Shown: one piece after another, positions 40,879-50,800 of the stretch
Layout: each line of letters starts with the position of its first letter
Position numbering within the stretch: position 1 is the first letter of the stretch
Assembly: GCA_034411995.1 (NCBI GenBank)
Contig: DAOUME010000009.1
Coordinates: forward strand, 62,001 to 126,000
Source of the DNA: JAUVXJ01 sp034411995
GTDB taxonomy: Bacteria > Chloroflexota > Anaerolineae > UBA7937 > B3-Chlor
Length of the DNA stretch: 64,000 nucleotides
Direction of reading: 5' to 3'
Translations under genes and position numbers: made by a program
The notes under the pieces: model-generated
Databases searched by the model: none
What the model saw: only the letters and a program-made list of their open reading frames with translations
What the model was told of the DNA's origin: nothing

Positions 40879-43710
40879 ATGGACGAAGCCAGGAAGATGC
40901 CCACTACTCTCGGTGAAGCCCACTTCCGTGCCCTGCTGGAGTGCGTTCGCGACCCCATCGTCGTCTGGGATAGTGAACACAAATGCGTCTATGCCAACCG
41001 AGCGGCCCTGGATCACGCCGGCACCTCCAGTGACAGGGTCATCGGGAAGAGCATGCGCGAGGGGCTGGTCTACCCCCACGATCTCGTACAGCTCTGGACG
41101 CAAAGGGTCCAGCAAGTCATGGAGACCGGCGAGACCATGCAGGTCCAGGACACCACAGGGGCAGGGCAGAGCCTGGTCCACACCGAGTCGGTCCTATCCC
41201 CTATCCGCGACACGGACGGCAATATCTCTGCCGTGGGGGTCGTCCGCCGGGAGGTGACGGAGCCCAGACACGAGGAGAAACTCCTGACCATCGAGCGCGA
41301 CCTTGGTGTGGCCCTCAGTGCTGGCCCTCCTCTCGAAGAGACGCTACGACTGTGCCTCGACGCCGCCCTCGATGCCTCCGGGATGGACGGAGGTGCCGTC
41401 TACCTTGTTGACGAAGCCACTGGAGATCTGAACCTGGCGCTGGAGAAGGGCCTATCGCAGGGTCCGGTGCCTATCGTCTCCCACCACCAGGCAGACTCCG
41501 AGAATGCACGCAGAGTGAGGGAAGGCCAGCCTCTATACGCCTCTTACCAACAGTTGCTGGACTTTCCGCAGGATTACTACCGCAACGAGGGTTTGCGCTG
41601 CCTGGCCAGTGTCCCCGTCTTTTACAAGGGCAAGTCCATCGCCTGTCTCAACGCCGCTTCTCGCTCCCTGGAACAGGTCCCTCCGTCGGTCAGACTGGCC
41701 CTCGAGACCATAGCCTCACAGATCGGGGGCGCACTGATGCACGCTCGAGCGCAGCAGGATCTCCAGGAGAGCGAGGAGCGTTATCGGCGTTTCTCCGAGT
41801 CCGCTGCCGAGGGCATCGCCATCCACGCGGGCGGCAGGCTCATCGAGGTCAACCAGGCGCTGGCCTCCATGGTCGGATACGAGGTCCCCGAGCTCGTCCA
41901 CAACTGGCTCGATCTGGTAGCTCCGGAATATCGTGACTACATGGCTCACAAGATCGCCTCCGGCTCCGAGAAGCCGTACGAGGTGCTGATGTTGAGAAAA
42001 GACGGCAGCCGCTTTCCCGTGGAGGTTCTCGGCAAGAATCTGGAGCAGCGAGGCCGCGCATTGAGGGTCGTCGTCCTTCGCGACCTGACCCAGCGCAAGG
42101 AGGCCGAAGCCGAGCTGCGCAGAAGCGAAGAGCGGCACCGCGCGCTGGTGCAGGCCACTGCCCAGGTGGTATGGACCACCGACGCCCACGGCGAGGTCGT
42201 GGAAGACATCCCCACCTGGAGAGAATTCACTGGCCAGACCAGGGACGAGATCATCGGCTCGGGCTGGCTGGAGGCCATCCATCCAGAGGACAGAGAGAAG
42301 ACCGCGCAGCTCTGGAAGGAAGCCATCGGACGCAAAGGGCTCTACTCTTCCGAGTTCCGGGCCAGGAGAGCGGACGGAGAGTACCGCCTTCTCCAGGTGA
42401 GGGGCGTGCCTATCTTCGAGGAAGACGGCACTCTCCGGGAGTGGATGGGCACCTGCACCGATGTCACCGAGCACAGGCAGGCCGAAGAGGACCTACAGCG
42501 ACACCGGGAGCACCTCGAGGAGTTGGTAGAAGAGCGCAGTGCCGAACTGGAGAGGACGAACCAGGAGCTGGAGGCGCAGATAGTCGAGCACAGGCGCGTA
42601 GAGGAGGCCCTGCGAGAGTCGGAAGACCGCTTCAGACACATTTACGAAAACGCTATGATCGGTCTCTATCGAACCACTCCTGACGGTCGCATCCTCATGG
42701 CCAACCCGGCCCTGGTGCACATGCTGGGATATTCCTCCTTCGACGAACTGGCCAGGCGCAACCTGGAAGCGACTGGGTATGAGCCGGACTATCCCCGCTC
42801 GGCCTTCAGACAGGCTATTGAAGGCGAAGGGCAGATCGTCGGTCTGGAGTCGGCCTGGACGAAAAGTGACGGCACCACCCTCTTCCTTCGGGAGAGCGCC
42901 AGGGCGGTCCGTGACGAAGCTGGAAACACCCTCTACTACGAGGGTTCCGTTGAAGACATCACAGCGCGCAGGGAAGCCGAGGACCGGTTGAGGAGAACCA
43001 TGGCGGACCTGGAGCGCTCCAACAAAGAGCTGGAGCAGTTCGCCTACGTCGCCTCTCACGACTTGCAGGAGCCTCTGCGTATGGTCTCCAGCTACACGCA
43101 GCTCTTGGCACAACGTTACCAGGACCAGCTTGACCAGGATGCTCACGAATTCATCTCCTACGCTGTAGACGGCGCCGAGCGTATGCAGCGCCTGATCAAC
43201 GACTTGCTGGCTTACTCCAGGGTGGGTGCCCGGGGGAGCCCATTTGAGGCCACGGACACCGAACGAGTGCTCGACCAGGCGCTAGCCAACCTGGCAGCGG
43301 CTAGAGAAGAGAGCGGAGCAACCATCACCCACGGTCCGCTCCCCACCGTCGTGGTGGACGAGGCTCAGTTGCTACAGGTGTTGCAGAACCTGCTGGCAAA
43401 CTCCATCAAGTTCCGCACCGAGACTTCGCCAAAGATCCACGTGGGCGCCGAACGCCGAGACGGTGAATGGCTGTTCTCCGTCAGGGACAACGGTATCGGC
43501 ATCGACCCTCAATACCACGACCGCATCTTCGTGATCTTCCAGAGACTCCACCCTCCGCATAGATACTCTGGCACCGGCATCGGACTGGCCCTCTGCAAGC
43601 GTATCGTGGAGCGACACGGGGGACGCATCTGGGTGGAATCGGAACTCGGAGCAGGCGCAACGTTTTACTTCACCATTCCAGATAGAGAGGTAATAAAACA
43701 TGAACAGTAG
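40879..43710 (+). CDS. Soluble hybrid-sensor histidine kinase PAS-GAF-PAS-PAS-PAS-HisKA-HATPase
   Basis: The product is 943 aa, no membrane segment. Domains in order: PAS (about 15-130), GAF (138-290), PAS (295-410), PAS (415-540), a coiled coil (540-580, LEELVEERSAELERTNQELE), PAS (585-700), HisKA (715-785) with FAYVASHDLQEPLRMVSSYT (His727), and HATPase (825-940; LQNLLANSIKFR, DNGIGIDPQYHDRIF, GTGIGLALCKRIVERHGG). The SHDLQEPLR box and absence of a receiver are typical of phytochrome-like kinases that pair with Rcp1-type regulators. Such a regulator starts inside this gene's last codons (43700), so the two are translationally coupled. The first PAS ligand is unknown. Confidence 0.92.
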   Translation: MDEARKMPTTLGEAHFRALLECVRDPIVVWDSEHKCVYANRAALDHAGTSSDRVIGKSMREGLVYPHDLVQLWTQRVQQVMETGETMQVQDTTGAGQSLVHTESVLSPIRDTDGNISAVGVVRREVTEPRHEEKLLTIERDLGVALSAGPPLEETLRLCLDAALDASGMDGGAVYLVDEATGDLNLALEKGLSQGPVPIVSHHQADSENARRVREGQPLYASYQQLLDFPQDYYRNEGLRCLASVPVFYKGKSIACLNAASRSLEQVPPSVRLALETIASQIGGALMHARAQQDLQESEERYRRFSESAAEGIAIHAGGRLIEVNQALASMVGYEVPELVHNWLDLVAPEYRDYMAHKIASGSEKPYEVLMLRKDGSRFPVEVLGKNLEQRGRALRVVVLRDLTQRKEAEAELRRSEERHRALVQATAQVVWTTDAHGEVVEDIPTWREFTGQTRDEIIGSGWLEAIHPEDREKTAQLWKEAIGRKGLYSSEFRARRADGEYRLLQVRGVPIFEEDGTLREWMGTCTDVTEHRQAEEDLQRHREHLEELVEERSAELERTNQELEAQIVEHRRVEEALRESEDRFRHIYENAMIGLYRTTPDGRILMANPALVHMLGYSSFDELARRNLEATGYEPDYPRSAFRQAIEGEGQIVGLESAWTKSDGTTLFLRESARAVRDEAGNTLYYEGSVEDITARREAEDRLRRTMADLERSNKELEQFAYVASHDLQEPLRMVSSYTQLLAQRYQDQLDQDAHEFISYAVDGAERMQRLINDLLAYSRVGARGSPFEATDTERVLDQALANLAAAREESGATITHGPLPTVVVDEAQLLQVLQNLLANSIKFRTETSPKIHVGAERRDGEWLFSVRDNGIGIDPQYHDRIFVIFQRLHPPHRYSGTGIGLALCKRIVERHGGRIWVESELGAGATFYFTIPDREVIKHEQ

Positions 43711-44152
43711 AGTCGGTCATCCCATCGAGATCCTCCTGGTGGAGGACAACCCCGGAGACGCGCGACTGGCCATAGAGGCCCTCAAGGAAGCCAAGGTGAG
43801 AAACAAGCTGCACTGGGTCAAGGACGGCGTAGAGGCCATGGAGTTCCTGCGCCGGCAGGGAGAATACTCCAACGCACCTCGACCTGATGTCGTGCTGCTG
43901 GACCTCAACCTGCCCAGGAAGGATGGGCGCCAGGTCCTGGCCGAAGTCAAGAGCGACGAAGACCTGAGGCGTGTCCCGGTGGTCATCCTCACTATCTCTG
44001 CTGACGAACAGGATATCTTGCGGAGCTACGACGCGTACGCCAATTGCTACATCACCAAGCCGCTGGACCTGGATCAGTTCATGCAAGTCGTGAAGTCCAT
44101 CGAGGACTTCTGGCTGGAGATCGTGAAGCTGCCACCCAACGGAGGCCTATGA
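43700..44152 (+). CDS. Rcp1-like single-domain response regulator
   Basis: The product is 150 aa. The receiver matches the Rcp1/phytochrome-partner group: IEILLVEDNPGDARLAIEAL, HWVKDGVEAMEFLRRQGEYS, phospho-acceptor Asp68 in VVLLDLNLPRKDGRQVLAEV, VVILTISADEQDILRSYDAY, CYITKPLDLDQF. It overlaps the kinase gene by 11 bp upstream and the REC-PAS-GAF-HD-GYP gene by ATGA downstream. The three genes therefore form one coupled signalling unit: kinase, shuttle receiver, c-di-GMP hydrolase. Rcp1-like proteins have no DNA-binding domain and pass phosphate or act by protein contact. Confidence 0.93.
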   Translation: MNSRVGHPIEILLVEDNPGDARLAIEALKEAKVRNKLHWVKDGVEAMEFLRRQGEYSNAPRPDVVLLDLNLPRKDGRQVLAEVKSDEDLRRVPVVILTISADEQDILRSYDAYANCYITKPLDLDQFMQVVKSIEDFWLEIVKLPPNGGL

Positions 44153-46140
44153 CCGGCCGAGCTATCAGCGCCCTGCTCATCGAAGACAACCCCCTGGACG
44201 CACGCCTGCTTCGGGAATACCTCTCCGAGGTGACCAGCACCCGCGTGGCCCTGGAGTGCGCCGACCGCCTCTCTGCCGGTTTGCAGCGCCTCCATGACGC
44301 GCCACCCGACGTCCTGCTCCTGGATCTGGGCCTCCCTGAGAGCCAGGGCCTGGACACCCTGTTCAAGGTTCTGGGCGAGACTCCTAGCGCACCTGTGATC
44401 GTGATCACCGGCCTTGACGACGAGGAGCTGGGCTACCAGGCGGTAGCCCAAGGAGCCCAGGACTACCTGGTCAAGGGTCGTGTGGACGGTCCGCTGCTGC
44501 TGCGGTCCATGCGCCACGCCATCGAGCGCCGGCGCGCGGAGGAGGCCCTGGCCGGGGAGAGAGACAGGGCACAAGGGTACCTCGATGTCGCAGGGGTCAT
44601 GCTCCTGGCGATTGACACCGATCACAGAGTAACGCTCGTCAATCGGAAGGGCTGTGAGATCTTGGGGTGCGAAGAAACCGAGATCATCGGCAAGAACTGG
44701 TTTGACAGCTTCATCCCGGAAGGACTGAGGAATGGCGTGAAGGCCATCTTCAACCAGTTGGTGGCTGGCCAGATCGAGCAGGCAGAATACTTCGAGAACC
44801 CCGTTCTGACCAGCAGCGGCGAGGAACGAGTGATCGCCTGGCACAACAGCGTGCTCACGGATTCGCAGGGCAACGTCACGGGCATCCTCAGCTCAGGAGA
44901 GGACATCACCGAGCGCAAGCGTTCGCAGGAGGAGATCAAGCAGCGCGCCAGGCAACTGGCCCTGGTCAACCGCATCGGACAGAGAATCGCCCCTATCCTG
45001 GATCTGAATCAGCTATACCAGGCTGTGGTAGAGGCCGTCCAGGAGGAACTCGGGTATCAGAACGTAGCTCTATTCTCCGTACAGGATGAGCAGGTGGTCC
45101 TGGACGTCGTGGCCGGACCTCAAGAGAGACTCATGCCGCTGGGCCACACCCAGCACATCACGGAAGGTATGGTGGGCTGGGTAGCGCAGACAGGCAAGAC
45201 CCTGCTGGCGAACGATGTCAGCAAGGAACCTAGATTCCTTCGTCTGGAATCCATCGAGGTCGCAGCAGAACTGGATGTGCCCATCCAGTTGGACGGCCAG
45301 ACGATAGGGGTCTTGCTGGCGGACAGCAACACGGTCGGTGTCTTTAGCGACGCTGACGTCGCCACGTTGGAGACCGTCGCCCACGAAGTTGCGCTGGCCA
45401 TCCACAACGCCACGCTCTACCAGGACGCCCAGCGAGAACTGGCGGAGCGCAAGCGTGCGGAGGAAGCCCTCCAACAGAGCGTAGATCACCTGCAAAGGAC
45501 GCTGGAGCAGACCGTGTATGCCCTGGCCGCGACCGTGGAGATGAGGGACCTCTATACGGCGGGCCATCAGCGTCGCGTGGCCAATCTGGCCTACGCGGTA
45601 GCCAGGGAGATGGGCCTCCCCACAGACCAGGCGCGCGGCGTGTACATGGCCGGCCTGGTCCACGATATCGGAAAGATCCAGATACCGGCCGAAATCCTCA
45701 GCAAGCCCACTCCGCTTACAGAAGTGGAATGGAATCTGATCGAGGTCCACCCTCAGATGGGGTACGACATCCTCAACGGCATAGAGTTTCCCTGGCCAGT
45801 AGCCCAGATCGTCCTCCAGCACCACGAACGTCTGGATGGTTCGGGGTATCCTCGCGGCCTTTTCGGTGAGAGTATCGTGCTCGAGGCCAGGATCCTGGCT
45901 GTCGCCGACGTGGTGGAGGCCATGTCCTCACACCGGCCTTACCGCCCGGCCCATACGCTGACAGAGGCCCTGGAGGAGATTCGGGCCAAGAGGGCCACTC
46001 TCTACGAACCGCACGCTGTGGACGCCTGTCTGAAGGTGGTCGCCGAAAAAGCCTCGGACCTCGGCCTGGCTTTGAGCCAGGCCCACACCGTCGGCTGCCA
46101 TGGCTCACGCTTGCAGGAGGACGACCCTCAGGCGCCCTGA
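44149..46140 (+). CDS. Response-regulator phosphodiesterase REC-PAS-GAF-HD-GYP
   Basis: The product is 663 aa from ATG 44149, with GGAGG three bases upstream, overlapping the Rcp1-like stop. REC (6-122) has LIEDNPLDARLL, LLLDLGLPESQG and a YLVKGR lysine, so it can be phosphorylated. PAS (140-255), GAF (268-430), HD-GYP (450-640) with HDIGK (His505-Asp506), ILSKPTPLTEVE and HHERLDGSGYPRGL follow. It degrades c-di-GMP under control of the upstream kinase, most likely by phosphotransfer. The last 20 residues are low complexity. Bases 46141-46317 hold no gene. Confidence 0.92.
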   Translation: MTGRAISALLIEDNPLDARLLREYLSEVTSTRVALECADRLSAGLQRLHDAPPDVLLLDLGLPESQGLDTLFKVLGETPSAPVIVITGLDDEELGYQAVAQGAQDYLVKGRVDGPLLLRSMRHAIERRRAEEALAGERDRAQGYLDVAGVMLLAIDTDHRVTLVNRKGCEILGCEETEIIGKNWFDSFIPEGLRNGVKAIFNQLVAGQIEQAEYFENPVLTSSGEERVIAWHNSVLTDSQGNVTGILSSGEDITERKRSQEEIKQRARQLALVNRIGQRIAPILDLNQLYQAVVEAVQEELGYQNVALFSVQDEQVVLDVVAGPQERLMPLGHTQHITEGMVGWVAQTGKTLLANDVSKEPRFLRLESIEVAAELDVPIQLDGQTIGVLLADSNTVGVFSDADVATLETVAHEVALAIHNATLYQDAQRELAERKRAEEALQQSVDHLQRTLEQTVYALAATVEMRDLYTAGHQRRVANLAYAVAREMGLPTDQARGVYMAGLVHDIGKIQIPAEILSKPTPLTEVEWNLIEVHPQMGYDILNGIEFPWPVAQIVLQHHERLDGSGYPRGLFGESIVLEARILAVADVVEAMSSHRPYRPAHTLTEALEEIRAKRATLYEPHAVDACLKVVAEKASDLGLALSQAHTVGCHGSRLQEDDPQAP

Positions 46141-46317
46141 CCTGCGTAGCGCCGCCGTCCTCCGTCGCCCGAAGCCTGGCCCACTGGCGATCACGTGTCC
46201 GGTGGCCAGGTCCTGCCGCCACTGTTTCATCCTCGCGCGCGGCGTTTCATACCAGTGTTGGGACTGGCAAACCCTGGGGCATGAGCACATCCCCCACCTG
46301 TATCGCTCCGCGAAATG

Positions 46318-46326
46318 TGCTAGAAT
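46318..46326 (+). promoter_or_regulatory. Extended -10 promoter element
   Basis: TGCTAGAAT is a TG-N extended -10 with five of six TATAAT bases. No clear -35. A transcript would begin about 45 nt before the kinase ATG at 46379. Confidence 0.45.
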
Positions 46327-46378
46327 CACACCACCAGAACGGCACACCGCCGCACCCAGCCGTTCTCGGATTTGCCGG

Positions 46379-47611
46379 ATGGAGACCACTGGCATGCACG
46401 ACCAGCGAAAGACCAAGGCTCAGTTGATTCAAGAGTTGACAGAACTACAGCGACGCCTGGCCCGATCAGAGGAAGCTGACGCCCAGCGCCAGGAAGCAGA
46501 GTCGACCCTGGAGAGACAGAGCCACAGATTCTACGCCATCCTCGATGCGCTGCCAGCCCTCGTCTATCTCCAGGGCGCAGATTACTCCATCCCCTTCGCC
46601 AATCGCCCCTTCCGCAGGTTCTACGGTGACCCCGATGGAAGGCCATGCTATGAGGTCCTTCACGGTCGTCAGAACCCGTGCGACGAGTGCCTGACGTTTC
46701 GCGTCTTCGACACAGGAGAGCCCCAGACAGCAGAATGGGCCTCTCCCACCGAGGATCGTGTGTACCAGGTCTATCAGTACCCGTACACCAGCGTCGACGG
46801 CACTCCTCTGGTACTCGACCTGGCCATCGACATTACCCCACTCAAACGCACAGAAGAAGCCCTGAGGGAGTACTCTGAGCATCTGGAAGAGATGGTCGAT
46901 GAACGTACCCAAGAGCTCCGAGACGCCCAGGAGAAGCTACTGAGGAATGAGCGGCTGACCATCCTGGGTCAGCTCGCCGCAGGGGTAAGCCACGAACTCC
47001 GGAACCCCCTGGCTACCCTCACCAATGCCGTCTACTTTCTCCAGACGACTCTCGCCGATGCCGATGAGATTACCAAAGAGTACCTGGAGCTCATGTCCAG
47101 CCAGGTACACAACGCAGGCAAGATCGTCTCAGACCTGCTGGATTTCTCGCGCGTGACCTCTGCGGACAGACGGGTCACCACAGTCTCTCAATTGGTCGCC
47201 CCCTTGTGGGAGAGCTGTGCCCCGCCCGAGAACGTGGAGACCTTCTCGCTGCTGCCTGCCGACCTGCCGCCTGTGATTGTCGATCCGCAGCAAATCGGAC
47301 AGGCGCTGGAGAATCTGGTCACCAACGCCTATCAGGCCATGCCCCAGGGTGGGAACCTCACCATCGAGGCCACGGCCAGCAACGATGAGGTGTATCTCTC
47401 CGTAAGAGACACCGGTGTAGGCATCGCTGAGGAGAACATGGCCAAGCTGTTCGAGCCTCTCTTCAGCACCAAGTCTCGCGGTGTAGGCCTCGGTCTGGCG
47501 GTATCCAAGATGCTGGTAGAGGCAAACGGTGGAAGAATAGAGGTAGACAGTCAGGAGGAGAGAGGCAGTACATTCACCTTGATCCTGCCGGTCGCCGAGG
47601 ATCAAGGCTGA
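46379..47611 (+). CDS. PAS-HisKA-HATPase histidine kinase with Cys-rich PAS loop
   Basis: The product is 410 aa from ATG 46379; a second ATG at 46394 (GGAG nine bases upstream) is an equal candidate. The N-terminal 40 residues are a coiled coil (QLIQELTELQRRLARSEEAD). PAS (about 45-160) contains Cys90-x10-Cys101-x2-Cys104 in CYEVLHGRQNPCDEC, a spacing that suggests metal or Fe-S binding. HisKA carries LAAGVSHELRNPLATLTNAV (His205), and the ATPase has LVTNAYQAMPQGG, DTGVGI, and SRGVGLGLAVSKMLVEANGG. It is soluble. No receiver gene is directly coupled. Confidence 0.9.
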   Translation: METTGMHDQRKTKAQLIQELTELQRRLARSEEADAQRQEAESTLERQSHRFYAILDALPALVYLQGADYSIPFANRPFRRFYGDPDGRPCYEVLHGRQNPCDECLTFRVFDTGEPQTAEWASPTEDRVYQVYQYPYTSVDGTPLVLDLAIDITPLKRTEEALREYSEHLEEMVDERTQELRDAQEKLLRNERLTILGQLAAGVSHELRNPLATLTNAVYFLQTTLADADEITKEYLELMSSQVHNAGKIVSDLLDFSRVTSADRRVTTVSQLVAPLWESCAPPENVETFSLLPADLPPVIVDPQQIGQALENLVTNAYQAMPQGGNLTIEATASNDEVYLSVRDTGVGIAEENMAKLFEPLFSTKSRGVGLGLAVSKMLVEANGGRIEVDSQEERGSTFTLILPVAEDQG

Positions 47612-47855
47612 GTTGCCCCACGTCAGGCAGTCTCGATTGAGGTGCCCGTTCCCCATGGTCATCCTTGGCGTTATACTATGAAGGATGGCCTGTGCGGCAA
47701 AGGAGACAGAGTTCTCACTGGAGCGAAGCTCTTGGAGCACTACCTGCTGACGCGCAACTGGCAAGGCAGGGCCCGAATAACCCATCGCCACCCGGTGCGC
47801 CCATTCTCCTCTGTCGCCATTCCACATAGTGCTGAGCGACAAAACGGAGCCGGCG
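47612..47855. other. Intergenic leader of the large kinase
   Basis: No gene. A TATACT at 47672-47677 could be a -10, but no -35 is recognisable. A GTG at 47829 opens the kinase frame earlier but lacks a ribosome binding site. Confidence 0.35.
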
Positions 47856-50800
47856 GTGACTGACAAGGCGCGCGTGCTCATTGTGGACGATGATCCGGAA
47901 TTCACACGAACGATCTCAGACATCCTCGCTGTCGAGGGGTTCTCTCCTTTTGCGGCAACTGCGGGTCGAGAGGCGCTGAAGCTGATCGAGACGGAGATGC
48001 CCGCCGCAGCCATCATCGATCTCGTTCTTCAAGACGTCTCCGGCCTTGAGATCCTGAGGGAGATGAGGAAGCTCTCACCTGAGACTGAATGTATTGTGCT
48101 CACCGGCCACGCCTCGGAGCAATCCGCCATAGAGGCGGTCAATCTCGGCGCCCAAGGTTACTGGTTGAAGCCAGTCGACGCCGAGCAACTGGTGCTCGCC
48201 GTCCGCAGGGCGGTCGAGAAGGCCCTGGCCCACCGCGCCTTGAGGGAATCAGAGGAGAAGTTCCGGCTGGCCGTGGAAGATGCCAGCGAAGGGATCGCCC
48301 TCCTGGACGGGGAGGGTAACATCGTGGAGGTCAATGCCAGGGCACTGGAGATGTCGGGACTTGTGCGGGATCAAGTCGTGGGAAGAAACGTGACCGAACT
48401 GCTTCCCCGGCTAGGGTTGCAGGCATCATCTCCGTTGCAGAAGCTCCAGCGTCGTATGCGGGATGGAGTCTGCGGCCCGCTGGAGTTCACCATCACCAAC
48501 GGCAGAAACCAGCAGATCACCCTCCGGGCCCGCTCGTCTCCGGCGCTGAAAGACGGAAGGCTTGCGGGCCTGTCCGTCGTTCTGGAGGACGTTACCGAGA
48601 GGGAGGAAGCCCAAGGGGAACTCCAGCGGTTGCGGGACTTCAACGAGAGCATCGTGCAGAGCACGGTCGAGGGCATCATCGTCATCGATGCGGATGGCCG
48701 CATCACCTTCGTGAACCCGTCGGCCGTAGTCATGTGGGGGTACGGCGAGGACCAGTGGATAGGTAAACACTGGACAGAAATCGTACCCCCCGATCAGCAC
48801 TATATCGTGCAGGCAGCCATGACGCGACGACAGACCGGGCGGAGCGACAGCTACGAAGCAGAGCAGCTACGCCAGGATGGAACGCGATTCACCACCATCG
48901 TCAGCGGCAGCCCCAGGTTCGAGGACGGCGAGTTCGCCGGTGCTGTGGCGGTGTTCACGGACATCACCGAGCTCAAGCAGGCACAGCAGGAGATCGACAC
49001 GCTGAGCCAGTTCCAACAGAGCATCATCGACAACGCCAATGTGTGGCTGGATGTCATCGACGAGAATGCCAACGTGGTCATCTGGAACAAAGCAGCCGAA
49101 AGGATCAGCGGCTACTCTCGGGAAGAAGTCGTGGGTCACGACAAGATATGGGAGTGGCTCTATCCCGACGAGGAGTATCGTGGCACGATCATCGCCTGCG
49201 TAAATGGCGCCGTCGACCACCATGACGACATGGAGAGTCTGGACACAACGATCAGGCGTAAGGACGGTGAGCCCCGGATCATCTCCTGGCAAGCGAGGAG
49301 TCTGCTCGACCAGGCAGGGAATCCTCTCGGCTCCATCGCCCTCGGGCGTGACGTGACCGAGCACAAGCAGGCAGAGGATGCCCTCCGAGAGAGCGAGGAG
49401 AAGTACCGTAATCTTGTCGAGAGAGCCAACGATGGCCTTGCCATCCTCCAGGACCTCGTGGTGAAGTATGTCAACCCCGCCTGGACCACCATGTCTGGCT
49501 ACCTTGAGGAGGAGCTGCTCAACACGCCTTACCGCCCACATATCTGGCCTGACGATCTGCCCTCTGTGGATAGCCATCGCCAGCGACGCCTTGAGGGAGA
49601 GGAACAACCCATCACTTATGAAGCCGGGCTGGTCCACAAAGACGGCCACAGGGTGCCTGTCGAACTGAGCGCCGGCGTCATCGCCTACGAGGGAAGGCCG
49701 GCGGAGTTGGTCATCGCCCGTGACATCTCCGAGCGGAAGCGAGCGCAAGACGAGATCCGGCGGCACACCGAGGAGCAGGAACGCAGGCTCGAGCAGATGA
49801 CTGCCCTCTACGAGACCTCTCTGGAGATTGTGGGCCAACTCGAGCTTCCCCGGCTGCTGCACTCCATCCTTCAGCGGGCCGTCAATCTGCTCCGAACGCA
49901 AGCGGGAAAGATCTGGCTGTACCATCGAGAGGATCAGGAGCTCGAGCTGGTTGCGGACTACGGCTCTCTCGGGAGTCCATTGGGGACCAGGCTGGCCCCA
50001 GGCGAAGGACTCGCGGGCAAGGTCTTTCAGTCGGGCCACGCCGACGTCATCACGGACTACCTCGCGTGGGAAAGAAGAACCGACTGGCACTATGGCGATT
50101 CCATGACCGCTGTCGTCTCGGCTCCACTAAAGTGGGGAGATGAGATCATCGGGGTGATCACCGTCTGCGAGACGGACAAACCCAGAGCCTGGGATGAGCA
50201 CGATCTGCGCCTGCTCACCCTCCTGGCCAATCAGGCAGCCGCGGCCATTGAGAACGCGCGTCTCTACGAGGAGACCGCAAGCAGAGCGAGAGAACTGGAA
50301 GCCCTCTATGAGGCTTCCCTGGACCTGGTTGGCAGACTCGACTTCCCGGATCTCCTCACAGCCGTCGTCAGGCGAGCCCTGGAACTCCTCGAAGTAGACA
50401 GGGGCGGATTCCTCCTCTACGATGAGAGCCGGGACGACCTCGAACTGGCCGCCGCCGTCGGGCCCGACAGAGATCGAATCGGTGCCAGGGTCAAGATGGG
50501 GGAAGGGGCATGGGGACGCGCGGCTCAGAGCTCGAAGCCTCTGGTGGTGACAGATTATCTGGCCCGGCAGGGCACGTCAGACCAGGCCGATACTGCCAGG
50601 CAATCCAGCATGTTGAACGTGCCTCTCAGGCGAGGAAATAACCTCCTGGGTGTCCTCTATCTGGAGATCCTCGATTCCCGCCGGCGGTTTCGCCAGAGAG
50701 ACATCCGTCTGACCACGCTCTTCGCCAACCAGGTCGCCATCTCCATGGAGAACGCGCGCCTGCTGGCGACGGTGAGAGAACATCGGAGCGATCTACGGGA

